Origin: Saxidomus purpurata
Lineage: Eukaryota; Mollusca; Bivalvia; Venerida; Veneridae
DNA length: 64,000 nt
Direction: 5' to 3'
Assembly (NCBI GenBank): GCA_022818135.1
Contig: JAFMSR010000015.1
Span: 25,398,127-25,462,126, forward strand
A program made the translations under genes and the position numbers. Shown here piece by piece: positions 22,293-35,500 of this stretch (its first letter is position 1; each line of letters starts with the position of its first letter). Below the pieces are notes generated by a model. The model did no database searches. It saw nothing but the letters and a program-made list of their open reading frames with translations, and was not told where the DNA came from.

Positions 22293-23232
22293 CACAGGTG
22301 AGTGTAGCGTACCAGGGACCCATACAGTGATTTTTAGTTCAAAATAGCCTACTTACTAACCCTATATCAATAAGAAGGTAAACAACACCGTTTACACATC
22401 GACCCACTTTCAGCCTTAATTACTTCATCTAGAATAATGCATATTTATTAAAACCCATTGCATATATAGCTAAGTGTTTATCATTTCCGTAAAAGTTTAC
22501 TTCAAGGCCCAAAAGCAAACCGTTTTGAAATAGCGACTGATAATTTCCGATTTTTTTACATTTTTCGTCACCCGAATAAATGTCACACATTTCTAACACT
22601 GAATTCTTCCCTTTTAACAAGCTTTTAAACAATCTCGCATTGTGTCATCCAAATATTACACAACCGACGCTCGTAGAAATTGACTTGATAAATATTTCCA
22701 CAAGCTTTCCAGTTTTTAATACAATCCGTTAATACAGTATTCTTTTATTTCGTTGAATATTTTGTAAACATATACATGCAGCCTACTGATAATGGGAAAA
22801 ACCAGTTTCCATACTGTATCAATCGGCCAGGTCTTACCAAGTCTAGGTTACACATCACTAATACATGTCTATGGAATACTGAGCTCTAGTAGCAGTGTTG
22901 TGCCGTTCTTGTGTATGTCCACAGTGACGGTTGCACACTGGAAAATAGACGTACCCGAAATGTGTGAGATTTTTCGAATTGGCGAAAAATGGTAAAAATT
23001 TCGGAAACTATCAGTCGCTGTTACAAAACAGTTTGCATTTGGACCTTGAAGAAAACGTTTACGGAAAATATAATTACGTTAGGTATATATGCAATAGGTT
23101 TTGATAAATATGCACTATTCTGTATGAAGTTATTGAAGCTGAAACTGGGTCTATGTGCGAACTGTGTTGTTTACCTTCTTATTGAATCTAACATTCACTG
23201 TTTGGGTCCCTGGTACGCTACACTCACCTGTG
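22293..23232. mobile_element. 940-bp foldback element, long inverted-repeat arms, 8-bp TSD AACAGGTA
   Basis: The left end CACAGGTGAGTGTAGCGTAC and its inverted right end are flanked by the identical 8-mer AACAGGTA (22285-22292 and 23233-23240). Similarity of the arms continues inwards for some 350 bp: 22438-22600 mirrors 22940-23120. The open frames on each arm are mirror translations, not genes. An 8-bp duplication is seen with hAT, P and Merlin-type elements; no assignment is made. Confidence 0.85.
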
Positions 23233-23696
23233 AACAGGTACAGAGATACATGGGCTGTGACTAAAGCTGTAGAGAATGAACTTAAACCTCACTGAAGTCA
23301 AGCAGTGCGTATAAACATATTTCAAAACTCCTCTACATTTCAAAACTGACACTGACATTAAATTTACGCCCACGAGTTTGGTAAAATTTCAGTTTATATT
23401 TATGTTTATATTTTATATGTATTTATTATGGGACATTTTAATATCAGAATTAATAAAAGAAAGCACAGGTAATTAAAATGTTGGACCTTATAGTCGCACA
23501 TCATGTGGTTGAAATATGCGATTAATGTTACAAAATGCTTTGTAACTTACTGCAGTTTTAGTACAGCTGAAGTACTGCTTACTGCATAGTAGTGATGCTC
23601 AATGCATTGTATTTTATATGATGTGTGAAATTACCTAGACTTTGAACAATCATCTATGTATGTTTTTGATATTGGCAATTTATTTACTCAGTATTG

Positions 23697-23840
23697 GCCA
23701 TTTACTTTTTCAACATTCTCCATTTACTTTTTCAACATTCTCCATTCACTTTTTCGACATTCGCCATTCACTTTTTCGAAATTCGCCATTTACTTTTTCA
23801 ACAGTCGCTATTTGATTTTCAACATTCGCCATTTACTCGC
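23697..23840. repeat. ~21-bp minisatellite, ~7 units
   Basis: Repeats of the form CATTTACTTTTTCAACATTC with C/T variation. The overlapping open frames are repeat translations. Confidence 0.85.
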
Positions 23841-23899
23841 AATTTACTTTTGTGTCAAAAAATGTCAGATTTTCATCTCCAAAAACACCATCTTGGTAG

Positions 23900-24790
23900 T
23901 AAAAATCAGTATTTAGTCGTGCTTATTGTAATTTGGGGTTATGTGGTTTATGGATTTTCATCAGACTTGATAGGAAGCACCCGTATGAAGTCTTGTTGTG
24001 CCTATTACAAGGTGGGGTCATATGTTTAAAGGTCAAGATTACAGGGGCCTGAACTGTGTTAAAAGCTTGCCCGCTCTTCATCTGCAAAATTCCTTGTTGG
24101 ACTTTCAGAACTTGCTGCTAAGCATCAATATAATCTGGGGTCATAAGTTACAAGGGCAACGGTCACGAGGACTAGAAATGTGAAAAGAATCTTGTTCGGT
24201 CTTAATCGCCAAAACCCTCTATTGGTGTTCCACCTTACTTGGTAGAAAGAATCCTTATGAAGTGTGGTTGAACATTTGAAGTGATATACTTAAAGGGTCA
24301 ATGTCATAGGGACCTGAAAATTAAAAAAATTAAAAACCCCTTGTTGGATTTTCATCAAAAACTTCATGGAAAGCATCAGTATTGAGTCAAGCTGTGTATA
24401 TTTTAACTGGGGGGGGGGGGGGGGGTGGTCATATGGTTTAAGGTCAAGGTCAAGGTCATAGGGTTTTGGAACTGGACAATTTTGTGTTCTGTTCATCTCA
24501 AAATCCCTTGTTCGTCAAACTTGGGGGGAAGCAACAGCGTGAAGAGTGGTGAATATTACAATTTTGGATAATATAGTCAAAGGTCAAGATGACAGGGGCC
24601 TGGATCTTGAAAACCTTTTATCAAACTTTCAGGCAAGCGTCAGTGTGATCCCTAGTTTTGCGTGCTACCATATAAGTTATGTCAAAGATCAAGATCAAAT
24701 GGATCTGAGCTGGAAATCTCTTAAACACCTACGTGACTTTTCATCAAACTTTAAGGAAAACATCAGTCTTAGTAAATTTTCCTTGCAGAA
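23900..24790. repeat. Degenerate ~120-bp tandem repeats with a poly-G tract
   Basis: Several diverged copies of a unit with GGTCAAGGTCATAGGGxCCTG and CTTGTTGGACTTTCA strings. This pattern is shared with the younger arrays at 39562 and 61406. An uninterrupted G run is at about 24409-24426. Confidence 0.65.
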
Positions 24791-24799
24791 ATAGAACGA

Positions 24800-26786
24800 C
24801 ATGCAAGGTTTAGTATTTCATATTACAGGAAGTAAGTTTTAAAATATATGCATGGGAGACTACTCTGTTTAGCATGTTCATACATTGTATACGAGTTAAG
24901 TTTTCTTTGATCTTCTCATGAATATAACTTGAGGTACGCGATAGCTTAGTTGATGATCGACTTTAAGCTCACCTAGCCACAGTGGTCATAGCGTGTCTTT
25001 AGGAACGATCAGGGTCTGTAATATACGGACCCTGGAACGATGAATGTTAACAGGGATGTCCATTGCATGAAGCTCTAGTTTTCAAACTATTCAATATTCC
25101 GCGCCGAATTCTAGTTGCTATGGCAATCAAAGGAAAGGAAAAACTTGCAATCTCTTTTACCACTGCAGTTTATTTGAAACTTAAACAAACTCTTCAGGGG
25201 CATCAGACAGTCAAGTAAGATAATTCTTGCCTGAATTTATATCAAATTATTATTATCCTTATTGTCAAGTTTTTACCCTTATGTGCAATCTGCTATCAAA
25301 CAGCCTTTTGTCAGACTAGCACCAAGTGCTGAACTGTATGTTCTATATTACCAATGATGTTACAATGTATTTATTTAAATCCCTTTGCATTTAAAATTAT
25401 TCAGTATTTTGCTCACTGTCTCATTGTAAACCTGAAAGTGTTTTCTGTCAACAATTATGTTCCAGTCTTCTCTTGAATAACTGACGTCACACACATTTTA
25501 GCAATAACTTTGTTGTATGATTTTAACACCCATTCCAACTGTATTTCTGGTTGTTTTAACAGGTGGGCAGTTTACCTAACCATCTAACTGGGAAGAACCG
25601 GTATGAGACTCCTATTCTCCATAAGAAACTATCAACATCCTTACATAAAGAGACATGGTCGATGGTCGGTTGCAGGGCTCGAACAAATGACCCTCAATTT
25701 GAGAGGTTACAGTGAATAAAAGTCGGCGACTATATCCACTTGACCAGTCAGGCGGACTAACAGTAACTGTGATATTGTAAAAAGCGAGGCACTATCGTAG
25801 ATGTAAAGTTTACATGATGGTGAAGTTTTAAATACTTCATTTAAAACTATGTCAAGTTTTAAATACTTCATTTATGCTTTTTACATTGATTTAAGTAGTT
25901 TGTTGTATTTTAAATGCATAAATTGTTTATGTACCTTAACACGCATATTCTTTTGAAGATTTGCGGTTATGTAATGAACATATCTATGCATCCCCTCTCC
26001 CTGGAGGGCATCCCTTAGAAGCCTCGCCTCACCTATGAGTTGGAACTGCACAAAGGGGCTATAAATACCTAGTTCCATCCATTTCCTGAGACTTCCACAA
26101 GACAAATTTCTCTCACGTCTACATTGTACATGTATTTTATTCTTCGATTTTTAATTTGGAATTTTCTTAGGTCAGGAAATTTGGCAACTTTAAACCTGCA
26201 ACATTTCCTACCCCCGTAGTCATAAAACTGTGGGAGGAGCTATGGTTATAAATAGTTTGTAAATCAGATGCTGTTGCTAAAAATAACCGTTGTAAACAAT
26301 TGCAGACGATCATTTACTACAACGAAGTGTGTGCATGCAACTTACTTGTTCTTTTAAATTGTAAAATTTTATAATCCACTTTTTGTAAATAGTTTCTTTG
26401 AAATCACTAGTTTTTTCTTTTCTTCACAGGTACTTGATAAGTTACTGATAATCTAGTCCAGCAGGGCAAGATTTATTCTCATTTTGTATGTTGACTTTCC
26501 AAAAACTATTAGATTGTCAATATACTGCAGTAGATATTATTAAAAGATTCCACATAATGGTTATTCAATGAAACATTCGGAACACAATGCAGAGAAGTTG
26601 ATAGATCAAATATTCTAAATTTCATAGAACATTATCAAAACAAACATGAAGATTGCAATCCGACATCTAGATGCAAGACTGACATAAATTATGAATGCAC
26701 AAAATTCCATCTAAAAAGTGAAACAGCTATAAAAATTTTAACTGATTTTTTAAAATCACTAAAAGTCTACAAAGAAGCGTAAAAAT
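24800..26786. other. Intergenic with one SINE, no gene
   Basis: No exon is recognised. A SINE lies at 25558-25756; the rest is AT-rich single-copy-looking sequence. Confidence 0.5.
25558..25756 (-). repeat. tRNA-derived SINE (family A)
   Basis: The minus strand from 25756 has an A-box-like TGGTCAAGTGGATATAG and a B-box GTTCGAGCC, then a body with GACCATGTCTCTTTATG and a tail with GGTTCTTCCCAG. Other family A copies are at 33400, 35032, 35371 and 51868, all in the same orientation. Confidence 0.75.
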
Positions 26787-28028
26787 TCAAATATTGCATG
26801 GACACAAAATATGTGTTCTTAAAGCTGCGCCCTTGTCAGACAATTCCTCATGCCAAATTATTCCATGTGTTTTTCTTTGACCACTTGTAATCTTTCTTGC
26901 CAGCTTAGAGGTGGATTTTGTCATATGACAGATGTCAAGGGCATTGTGGGTTGGCGGTCTTTCCTCTCTAATAAATTTAGATATTTGATTGTTGTTGTTA
27001 TGTGCATGTATCTCTACTGGACAAGTTTGGTTGTCAAGATACTGGTATATCCTTTTTACTCCAATTAGCTCATGTCTTTGAGAGCACACATCATCAGCTG
27101 TTTTTGAAACAGTTTCAATGTCCAACACTTTCCTACTCTTTTCCCCCCAAGACAAACAACATCTGTAAATGCAGCATTCTTTCTCCAACAGTGACGTGCA
27201 TCTGTAAGTATTTTGATGCCTGTAGCATTTACATCATCAGAACATGATGCTACTGACATTGCTATTTCGGCCTCAATAGCCTTTCCTTTTGATATTTCCG
27301 TTTCTTTGGCGACTATTTCTTGGTACGTCTCTTGCAGTTGAGATATGGTTCTCCCATTTCGCCAATTTTGGCAGAAGAACAACATTTTTATTTGATTTGG
27401 AAGAAGTCCTGACAAAAAATAGCCATGTGCAAGTCTGACAGCCAAGAACTTTCCATTTTTTATATGTGGGGAAGATGTCCATCTTAATGTATGGGAGGCA
27501 TCATCGCACTTCATAGAAACAGAGGCAACATGGTGTATTAGTTTATTGCCTTCAAGTTGAAGATGGTTTTTAACACTTTCTAGAATGATTTTCTATGTGT
27601 GTGACAAGTTTGTCAAGAGAAAACATTGAACCTATAAACAAAACTTCAACCTATGCTTTTTCTTGAGTAATGTATTGGTATTCAGCATCTTCATTAATTT
27701 CACAAGGTTCTTCGTTGGTATCATCAGGAATATTCACATTTATGAAAAAGTCTAAAACCCTGTTTAATAGTTGAAAAGTTTACACTGTATTAAATTTTCC
27801 TCTTCCAAGAAACAACTTTAGCTTGTCCATCTTGTTGAGTAGCTGGGTTTTCTCATTTTCACTTTTATAATAGTAATCCAGTCTGCCTCTAAAAATGTAT
27901 GTTGTTTCCTTTTGTCTTATGTTTGCTATTTTTCGTGCCTCTTTTGTTTTTGATGGGCACTGCTTTGTTTGAGACCTCAACTCTTCACATATTCGCTTCA
28001 GTGGAGGTTGATTATTATCAATATCCAC
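26787..28028 (-). pseudogene. Decayed transposase-derived gene (DDE/RNase-H-like), frameshifted
   Basis: Three pieces read as one ancestral protein. 28028-27780 is a basic, charged N-terminus with LKRICEELRSQ. About 27779-27530 continues in the same frame through stops after FNTV, QEKA and SRKC. 27514-27065 then 27188-26787 overlap, with the reading frame shifting near 27140 at a G-run in the CLG-GK region. The second half shows TDARHCWRKN, then RHELIGVKRIYQYL, ISKFIREERPPTHNALDICH and MTKSTSK. This is the spacing of an RNase-H-like transposase-derived family common in fish and invertebrates, where a D-x-R/H site precedes an 'R/Q-I-x-K...H-x-x-D-x-W/C-H' block. Family placement is from memory of motifs only. 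No terminal repeats were found. Confidence 0.7.
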
Positions 28029-29296
28029 GACTGTTTTAATATTAATATTAATTTATATTTTCTTAAATCCAAAAGACAAAGCAAGACGTATGTTTAACAC
28101 TGTGACAAGGCACAAAATGAAAAGTTTGTGGAATTTTATGGGCCTGTTTCTATCACCAAATCAATTCATTTCAATTATCAACACTGTTGAGATAATAATA
28201 CAGGTAATTAGGCAGGACTGTGAAAACAATTGATACACATTCATGGCATCAATTTCACTGATAAACTTGGGACACTTTATAACTGGCATAAATTTTGTTA
28301 CCCGGTTTAATACTTTGAAAAATCAGCATCAGAAAATAATGCATGTGGTGAGAAAAAGAGGTATGTAATTATCATGACAAAGGATTGAGTAGTATACTAG
28401 CTCTCTAAACGCTTTTGCAGTTAATTATCATCTGCTATAGCATGCCTTATTGATGATAAATCAAAACCATGTGCTATTAATGTTTACATTCCTCTCTTAT
28501 CTTATTACCTCTAAGCTCCTCCCGGGAAATTCAAATTTTTGACATTTGGGTTTGAATTTTTTTGACAAGTATCCTTCTTTGACTTTTATTGAAAAAAAAA
28601 TAAATGCACCAATAGAAAGAGAATTTTACAAAATACACTTGTGCAAATTTTGAATTTTTTTACTTCTGTAGTTCTTTCAGGATTTTAAAAAAGGGTTTAC
28701 CACGTACATTTTATATAGAAACCTGCCCCAACACTATCGTCTGGCCCCAGTTGGGGGGTTTAAGGTACTTGTTTGTTTAGAACTGCACTCTATCATTTTA
28801 AGGTGTCTGGTCCCGGAGGTTGTTGGTTCGAGCCCCACTGTATTATATGGATCCTGGTAAATTTAAAATAAACATCAGAAATTGTCAGAGCATCTTATCA
28901 GTTTTCCCTAAAGTTAATACACTTCTTCCTTACTTCTCATTTATGTGGAGTCTATTTTGGTTATGTGGTGGTGACCTAATTAGCGAACCCCAAATTGTGA
29001 CCAGCCACTGTCCGTGTTCCTTCCGCACGTATCGTTGCACACTTGGATTGATTGTTCAGACTTGATGTGATGAGCTGGACTGCACACAGTGTTCTGTCAG
29101 TCTTTCTGTTCCCTTTACCACTGCGTTACAATACAATCATATTTACAAATGTATAACACAATTGCAGCACTCACTTAAATCATGACACATTTCAACAGTT
29201 TTAAATTTTTCTGTGTAACTAAATCTTGTTGCTATGGAAACACATTGCATAATCTCATTTTAGCTCTAGTTTTCTAACTATTACACTGAAAATCTC
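28029..29296. other. Intergenic 3' of WDR73, tRNA-like repeat scrap
   Basis: No gene. A B-box-like GGTTCGAGCCCCACTG at about 28826-28841 on the plus strand suggests a SINE remnant. The WDR73 polyadenylation signal was not identified with confidence. Confidence 0.5.
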
Positions 29297-29517
29297 TCAG
29301 CTAGGATTATATTGCCAGGCATGTAGTGAACTGTCTGTTGCTGTAGAAATAATCAGATCTTGTTGCCAAGGATGCCACATATGCTTGACAACAATGACAG
29401 ACTCAGGCTGGGTTTCAGAGTTCATCACATGACCTTCATGAACAAAGACACATTCTGTACTATCTTTGTTGCTGGCACTCTGCAAACTGTTATAAATGTA
29501 AACCATTCCATCTATCC
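29297..29517 (-). CDS. WDR73: WDR73 last exon with stop
   Basis: It encodes IDGMVYIYNSLQSASN, then VFVHEGHVM, VVKHMWHPWQQDLII and ATDSSLHAWQYNPS followed by TGA at 29299-29297. Human WDR73 has FTHRGHIF, THTWHP and NDASLHVWDW in the same order: the last propeller blades. Acceptor TTTTCTAG; GG completes the Gly of SG. Confidence 0.94.
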
Positions 29518-32500
29518 CTAGAAAACAAAAGCAAAAAGTATAGGTATGAATACTGCAAATCACCGATGTTCCTCCAGGATGGTCCACTCGAATATATTCC
29601 CTATAAATCAAGTAAAGTAATACATGTATATATTTACAAAAGTCGGATATTTTAGCAGAATAAAATAAGTTCTGTAGACTTAATGTATAGTGGCTTCCTC
29701 TGTGTATTAAAGCCATTATCATGCAAGATTTTCTTTTGTTTCATATTCAGTCTTTAAAAGGATCCTTGCAGGTGATTTAAACCCATATTGCAGGTTTCTA
29801 TGACTTGATCTGAAGTGTCAATTTGAAACAAAGTGAGTATATTTTCTAGTCACGTGGCCAGGACTTGCTAACATTCTGTTTTTTCTCTATTTTATCTTAA
29901 TTTGTATATTGATAGATCTTCTAAGTAAGGATAGTCTCTCAAGATTTATAATCATGATAAAAATAACTGTATTTAAGCGGTTTTATACAGAAAACAGTAG
30001 AAACTTCATTTTTAGGATTTGAACCTTATACTAATATATGTGCATTAATGTCAAAAGTGCAATCACATTAACAGGTGCACATGAAAAAATGCCAATTAGT
30101 AAAGAAAAATTAAGTATTTTGCAGACAGTAAGAAGTTATTTTTTCTATTCAGCTAGTACTTTTGAATAAAAGTTTGAATAAAATTTCAAATGAAGTATGA
30201 AACATTTCCATTCATTATCATACAGTCATGGTGCATTTAATCTTTACCTTAATGTTGGCAATCAATTCTGCCTTTAGGACTGAGTGCATGATCAGCTTGT
30301 AAATCCATGTTGTCTAATCATGATCTATCTATTCAGTCCAAAACAATGCACTGAGCACCCATTTAAAACAACTGATGGTAGTGTCCAAATTGAGAGATGG
30401 ACAAATCCATTTTAGAGATTCTATAGGGTAAGGTTTGAAAAAGTTTGTTAAGGCATTATCAAAATCTCAATAATGTATAAAGGATTTCTTTTCTTTATTT
30501 GCCTATCAATTGTAGATACATGTACTTAGCAAAATTAGATTTGATTTAACATTGCAAATTTAACATTGCAAATAGAATTTTACACTTCTAGAAATGTTGC
30601 TTTCAAAATTCTTAGTTCAATTCAAGAACCCTATTTAAATTGAATTTAGTGTAAGGCCTAAAAAAATAAAATGTTTGTTTCAGGTTTCATGCCCCCAAAA
30701 AAAGGTGGTAGGTAGGGAATTTTTTTTTTTTATTTTTTATATCTCAAAAAAAACCAAATTAACACGATTTTAATGAATTTATGCTAAAAAAAATATTAGC
30801 ACGCAAAAAATTTTCAGGGATCGGGGCAAAATAATAGGATAGGTCGGGAAACCTGAAACAAACATACTTTTTTTTACGCCTAATTTTAATACCTGTATTT
30901 ATTTTTGACATCACAGATAAAAGAAAATTTACTAGTGCACATATGAGTTACCTGATACTGAAAACTTGCTGCCATCTGGACTGGCCTGAAATCAGAATAT
31001 ATTACACATTATATTGATTATTTAGTAGTTTTCATTTGTAACCAGATTATTGAAGTGTACATTTAACATGAAATAGTTAAGTAATCTGTCTTCAGTAGTA
31101 TCCAATCTTTATTCAGAAAGTGTAAGCAAGAAACTAGAGTGATCACAATTTTCAGCAATTTTGCTCTGGGTTTCTTGGTTTCCAAACTCAACTATACCAT
31201 GCAGTTATTTACAAATTCAATTGGGAAGCTACATATATCATAAAATTACACCAATTCTCACTGTTTTTCAAGCTTCATCATCATCATCAACATCATCACC
31301 ACCATCATCATCAATCATCATCTGCTATAATAAAACTTTTTATTTGCAATTGCATTGAGAAGTACCTACAGAGTGAGTGAACATGCGGCAATAATACAGT
31401 GTATTACCTGGACACAGAAATATTCTTTGTTTCCTGTTTGACAAATATCTATCTTCCTCTTAATGCAGTGTTCCTTGAATCTCAAATCTGTTAAAATAAC
31501 ATCACCTAAAGTTGAGGTAAGTAACACTGATTCTGATTGGTCATTTAGTTTTGTCATTGTCCAATAACCTTGTTGTTCCCTTTCAACGCTATGACAACAT
31601 GTGACCTTCACCTTGTCACATCTAAAGTCACATGTATAGATGTCACCTTTGCTTGTGCAAGAATGAAGAATGTTAGCCGATTGGTAGAACATGCTGGACA
31701 ACTGATCAGTAAACGCTGTCCCTGAAAAATATCTGTATAATTATAGCAACAAAAACAAAGTCATTTGATTGTAAAATTACTTTTAGCTATTATGTTACCA
31801 AAAAAAGATATTTTAGCAGTGAAATTGATAGTTATATGTTTGTAAAAGATTCCTAACATTGATTTTAAAAACGAATACGCATGCTACAAAATATAGCGCA
31901 GTATAGCTGGTGTTTTTATTTATGGCCATGGAAAGAGTGACAATAAAATGAAAGGAATGTATATAGAGCAACATTGTTTTTTACTAAGTGGAACATTATT
32001 CTATCTGTAAATATAGTATTCTATACACAAGTATTTAATGTGCTAATGGGGACTTTAACAATCTAGCCAGCAAATTTTTTTCTGAGGGGAGAGATGTGTA
32101 ATTGTGCTTGACGTTTGGCGCACTGGATTAGACTGTTTAGATGGCATAGCCACTTGGGGTCAGTAAACAGATAACAAGTAAGCCTAAGACCCTTAAAGCT
32201 AGCAAGAGGGTTTGTGATTCCATCACACCAAATAATGAATAAAAGCACAATATTATAAAACTCAAGAACCACTAACCTGAACAATCTGTGATCCTTTCAA
32301 ATCTTTCTGCATCTAGAACTGTTATGTTATTTACAGATGAACCGAAAGCAATTTCTTGGTTTTCCTTGCCATTAGAATACACTGCTATCCTAGTGGTAGA
32401 GTTGGTGGACTTTACAGCATGCACTGACTTCTCTTCTATCATCAGATCTGTATCACCATCCCCCATCTTCCATCTGCTTACACTCGTCTTACCGTCACAA

Positions 32501-35500
32501 GCTGTCACACATTTTCTAAAATGTACCACATAAATTGTTGAGTTACTATTAATATACAATATTGAGTCAAATGAACAGGGTTAGGACGCAAATTTAATTC
32601 AATGAATGGGTAAGTTTACAATCTGATAAAAAGCATCTAGACTTATGTTGCATGATTTAAGAAATAATTTCCCTTTTAGCAGTGTTCATCATCAAATAAA
32701 CAACTGTTTGGAGTTCTGATGCACAGTAATAAACCATGAAAGCCCTAGGCCTGAGTGTTTTATAATTAAGAAGCTGAACGCCAAAGAGTTGTTTACTAGT
32801 AGATAATGAACAGCACCTCGCAGATATTATTTCCAATCTAACATAACTAAATAACACAATAAAAGAAATAGATGCAATAAGCTATATTTTACAAGGACAT
32901 TAATCAGAATGACAAATGGCAAACTTTTTACAACATTTATGGCATCAGGACAGCTCAGCACTCATCAAAACGTTGTTTATTGCAGATTTTCTTTCTTTTG
33001 TTTAACTGAGAAATGGCACAAGTCATGATAGAATATTATATTTTACTGACACAAAATTGACTTCACCTAGATGTCTTGCCATTTGACTTAAAATAAATCT
33101 TGCCTTGTCTAAAACATTCAGATAGAGTATGGCAACCCTGATGTCTCTATTGCCTGTCTTTTCCATCTATCATCAACACTTATAACTTTGTAGCCAGAAT
33201 ACATGTAGGTACAAATATTCAAGCAATCACAATTCACAATTTGTTTTTGAAAATATGAATAAGACTCGGTGCAAAAACAAAAAGGCATCATTTTAAAAAC
33301 AAGAAAAATATATTTTTTAATTGTTTGATGGCCATGTCAACAGTTGTTGATGTTCAAGTTTAATGCCAGTTTCAACTGCATTTCATTCATTTTTACAGGC
33401 GAGCAATTAACCTAACAATAGTTACTGGGAAACCCTATCCGTAAGGAACTGCCAACTTTCTCACATAAAAGAGACATGGTCAGACTAGCAGGACTCAAAC
33501 CCATGACCCCCAATCTATGAGAGGGTTACAGTGATTTCAAGTCAGTGACTCTAAACCATTCTACCACGGAGGCAGACATGTTGACAGTGTGGATCAAGAT
33601 CTAACTGCAGATGTGAATGGTACTTCAGCGTGCGATTTGCACATTTATTCCCATAACCTATTTTCCCACATAAGGAACCCTGGATAAATACAAGCCACAT
33701 GGGCCACATTATGATTTTCCAACAATTGGGCATAAATGTAAGCCTTCCATGCTTTGAAAAGAACCTGCTTATAACTGAAGTATTCATTTATATGCACATG
33801 TAAACTCAAAAGGTATTTTGTGGTATTTGGAGTTACTTCCCCTGTACTGATATAAATGTGTATGTAATGCTGTAAAAATTAATTGACAAGCAAATGCACA
33901 AATTGTGGGGTACAGTTTTATCAGGATGTTCTAGTAACTGTTAGTGACTGTTCTTCCTTCACAGGTCCTGTAAAAGTCACATATATCAAAAAAAAATTAC
34001 AAACTATGAAAATTAGATTGTTCTAAAATAAAGTTCTTGAATACTTAATTTACAAGATCACTGAGGCTATTTTAGAACTTGACATATCTTCCATGTATCG
34101 GTCACTTGTCAATATATACAGTAAAGATGCATATCACAGTACATGTAAATTAAATGTTTATGTTTCACTGTGTAAGTTATATATTGGAATAAACAACAAA
34201 TGTTTTTTTAATTCTGATAATACTTTTCAAGGATAGTACATGTTGTAATCGGACATCTTAACTCTCAAGTTACAACCTTTGATGTTTCCCTTCAATAACA
34301 TGTTAAGACAGCTTCTGCTTAAAGTACTGTATGACAATTTTCTGATTTTGCCTTGTTGTTTTCTACAATGATTGCTTATAGTGCCTTGAGCACTTTGGAT
34401 ATAATTTTTTTTTATTGTTAATAGTCCTGGCCGACCCTAGGATTTCTCCTCTGATGAAACTGCCAAGACCCCTGATAGCCTACCTGGTACCTGGAAGATG
34501 TTTAAGGTCAGTAACTCTACTCTGGCAAAATCCTCCTGTTTGCACCCTAAAATCTCTGTCCTTGTTTAACTTCTGTAAAAAAAACAAAATATTTAAGTCA
34601 ACATGAAGTATTCAATATGGATAAAATAAACTTTTCCCTTGCTCAATTCTAAAAACTTTTTTTCAAAACTTAAAAATTGAAAACAAAAGTTTAAGCATTA
34701 GATAAGAAATGTAATCAAAATTTTGGTGAAATTAGAAAACATGATCAAGTCACCTGAACAACAAATGATACAAAATTGTATTTTTCTACTTTCTCTTACT
34801 AGGATATGTATATTAAAACGCAGCACAAATGATGTTCAAGAATTTGTCTGATATATAATAATGTAATGTGTCTGTTTTTTTGTTTAACATGCAAAGAATG
34901 TGAGCAGTAAACTTGAATACATGTTAAAGCATTCAAATTTTGTTTTTGTCATCTTCTGTCCATTGAACTGAACAGGTTTGAAATATGAGGTTTCTAAAAA
35001 TTTTCTTACTGCCCTTGCTGTTGTAGGAGTTTAACGCCTGTTTCAACCACATTTTGGTCATTTATACAGATGGGCAGTTTTCCTAACCATCACTGTTCCT
35101 GGAAGAACCAGCACTAGATCCCTATCCTCAGTAAGATACTGCCAACTTTCTCAAAATAAAGAGACATGGTCTGCTGTTACTTACTGCGCGCGCCGCTTCT
35201 TCAGATTCCAGCATCTTGTCAGGAAGCATCAGCTCCAGTATCTCATGCTTCTGTCCTGTTGATGTTCCAATACACAAGCCTGCAAATGTAATTGTTTGTG
35301 CATACTTGTAAAATTTAAGCATATTTAATGGTACAAAATGTATGTTAATACCACAAATAATCGTTTTTACAGGCATGCAGGTTGCCCAACTACCGAAGGA
35401 AGAACCAGTACGAAACTGTTATCCAATCTTCTCACATAAAGAGACCTGTCCGCAGCAGGGCCTTAACCAATGATCCTTAATCTACCAGAGGTAACAGTGA

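Noticed and set aside
22429..23264. Open frames on both strands
   Set aside because: Mirror translations of the inverted arms of the foldback element.
23656..24029. Phe/His-rich frames of 86 and 111 codons
   Set aside because: Translations of a ~21-bp minisatellite in two frames.
33061..33180. Candidate WDR73 exon with an open minus-strand frame
   Set aside because: Splice phases do not fit, and the exon at 34484-34572 fills the gap with a far better match.
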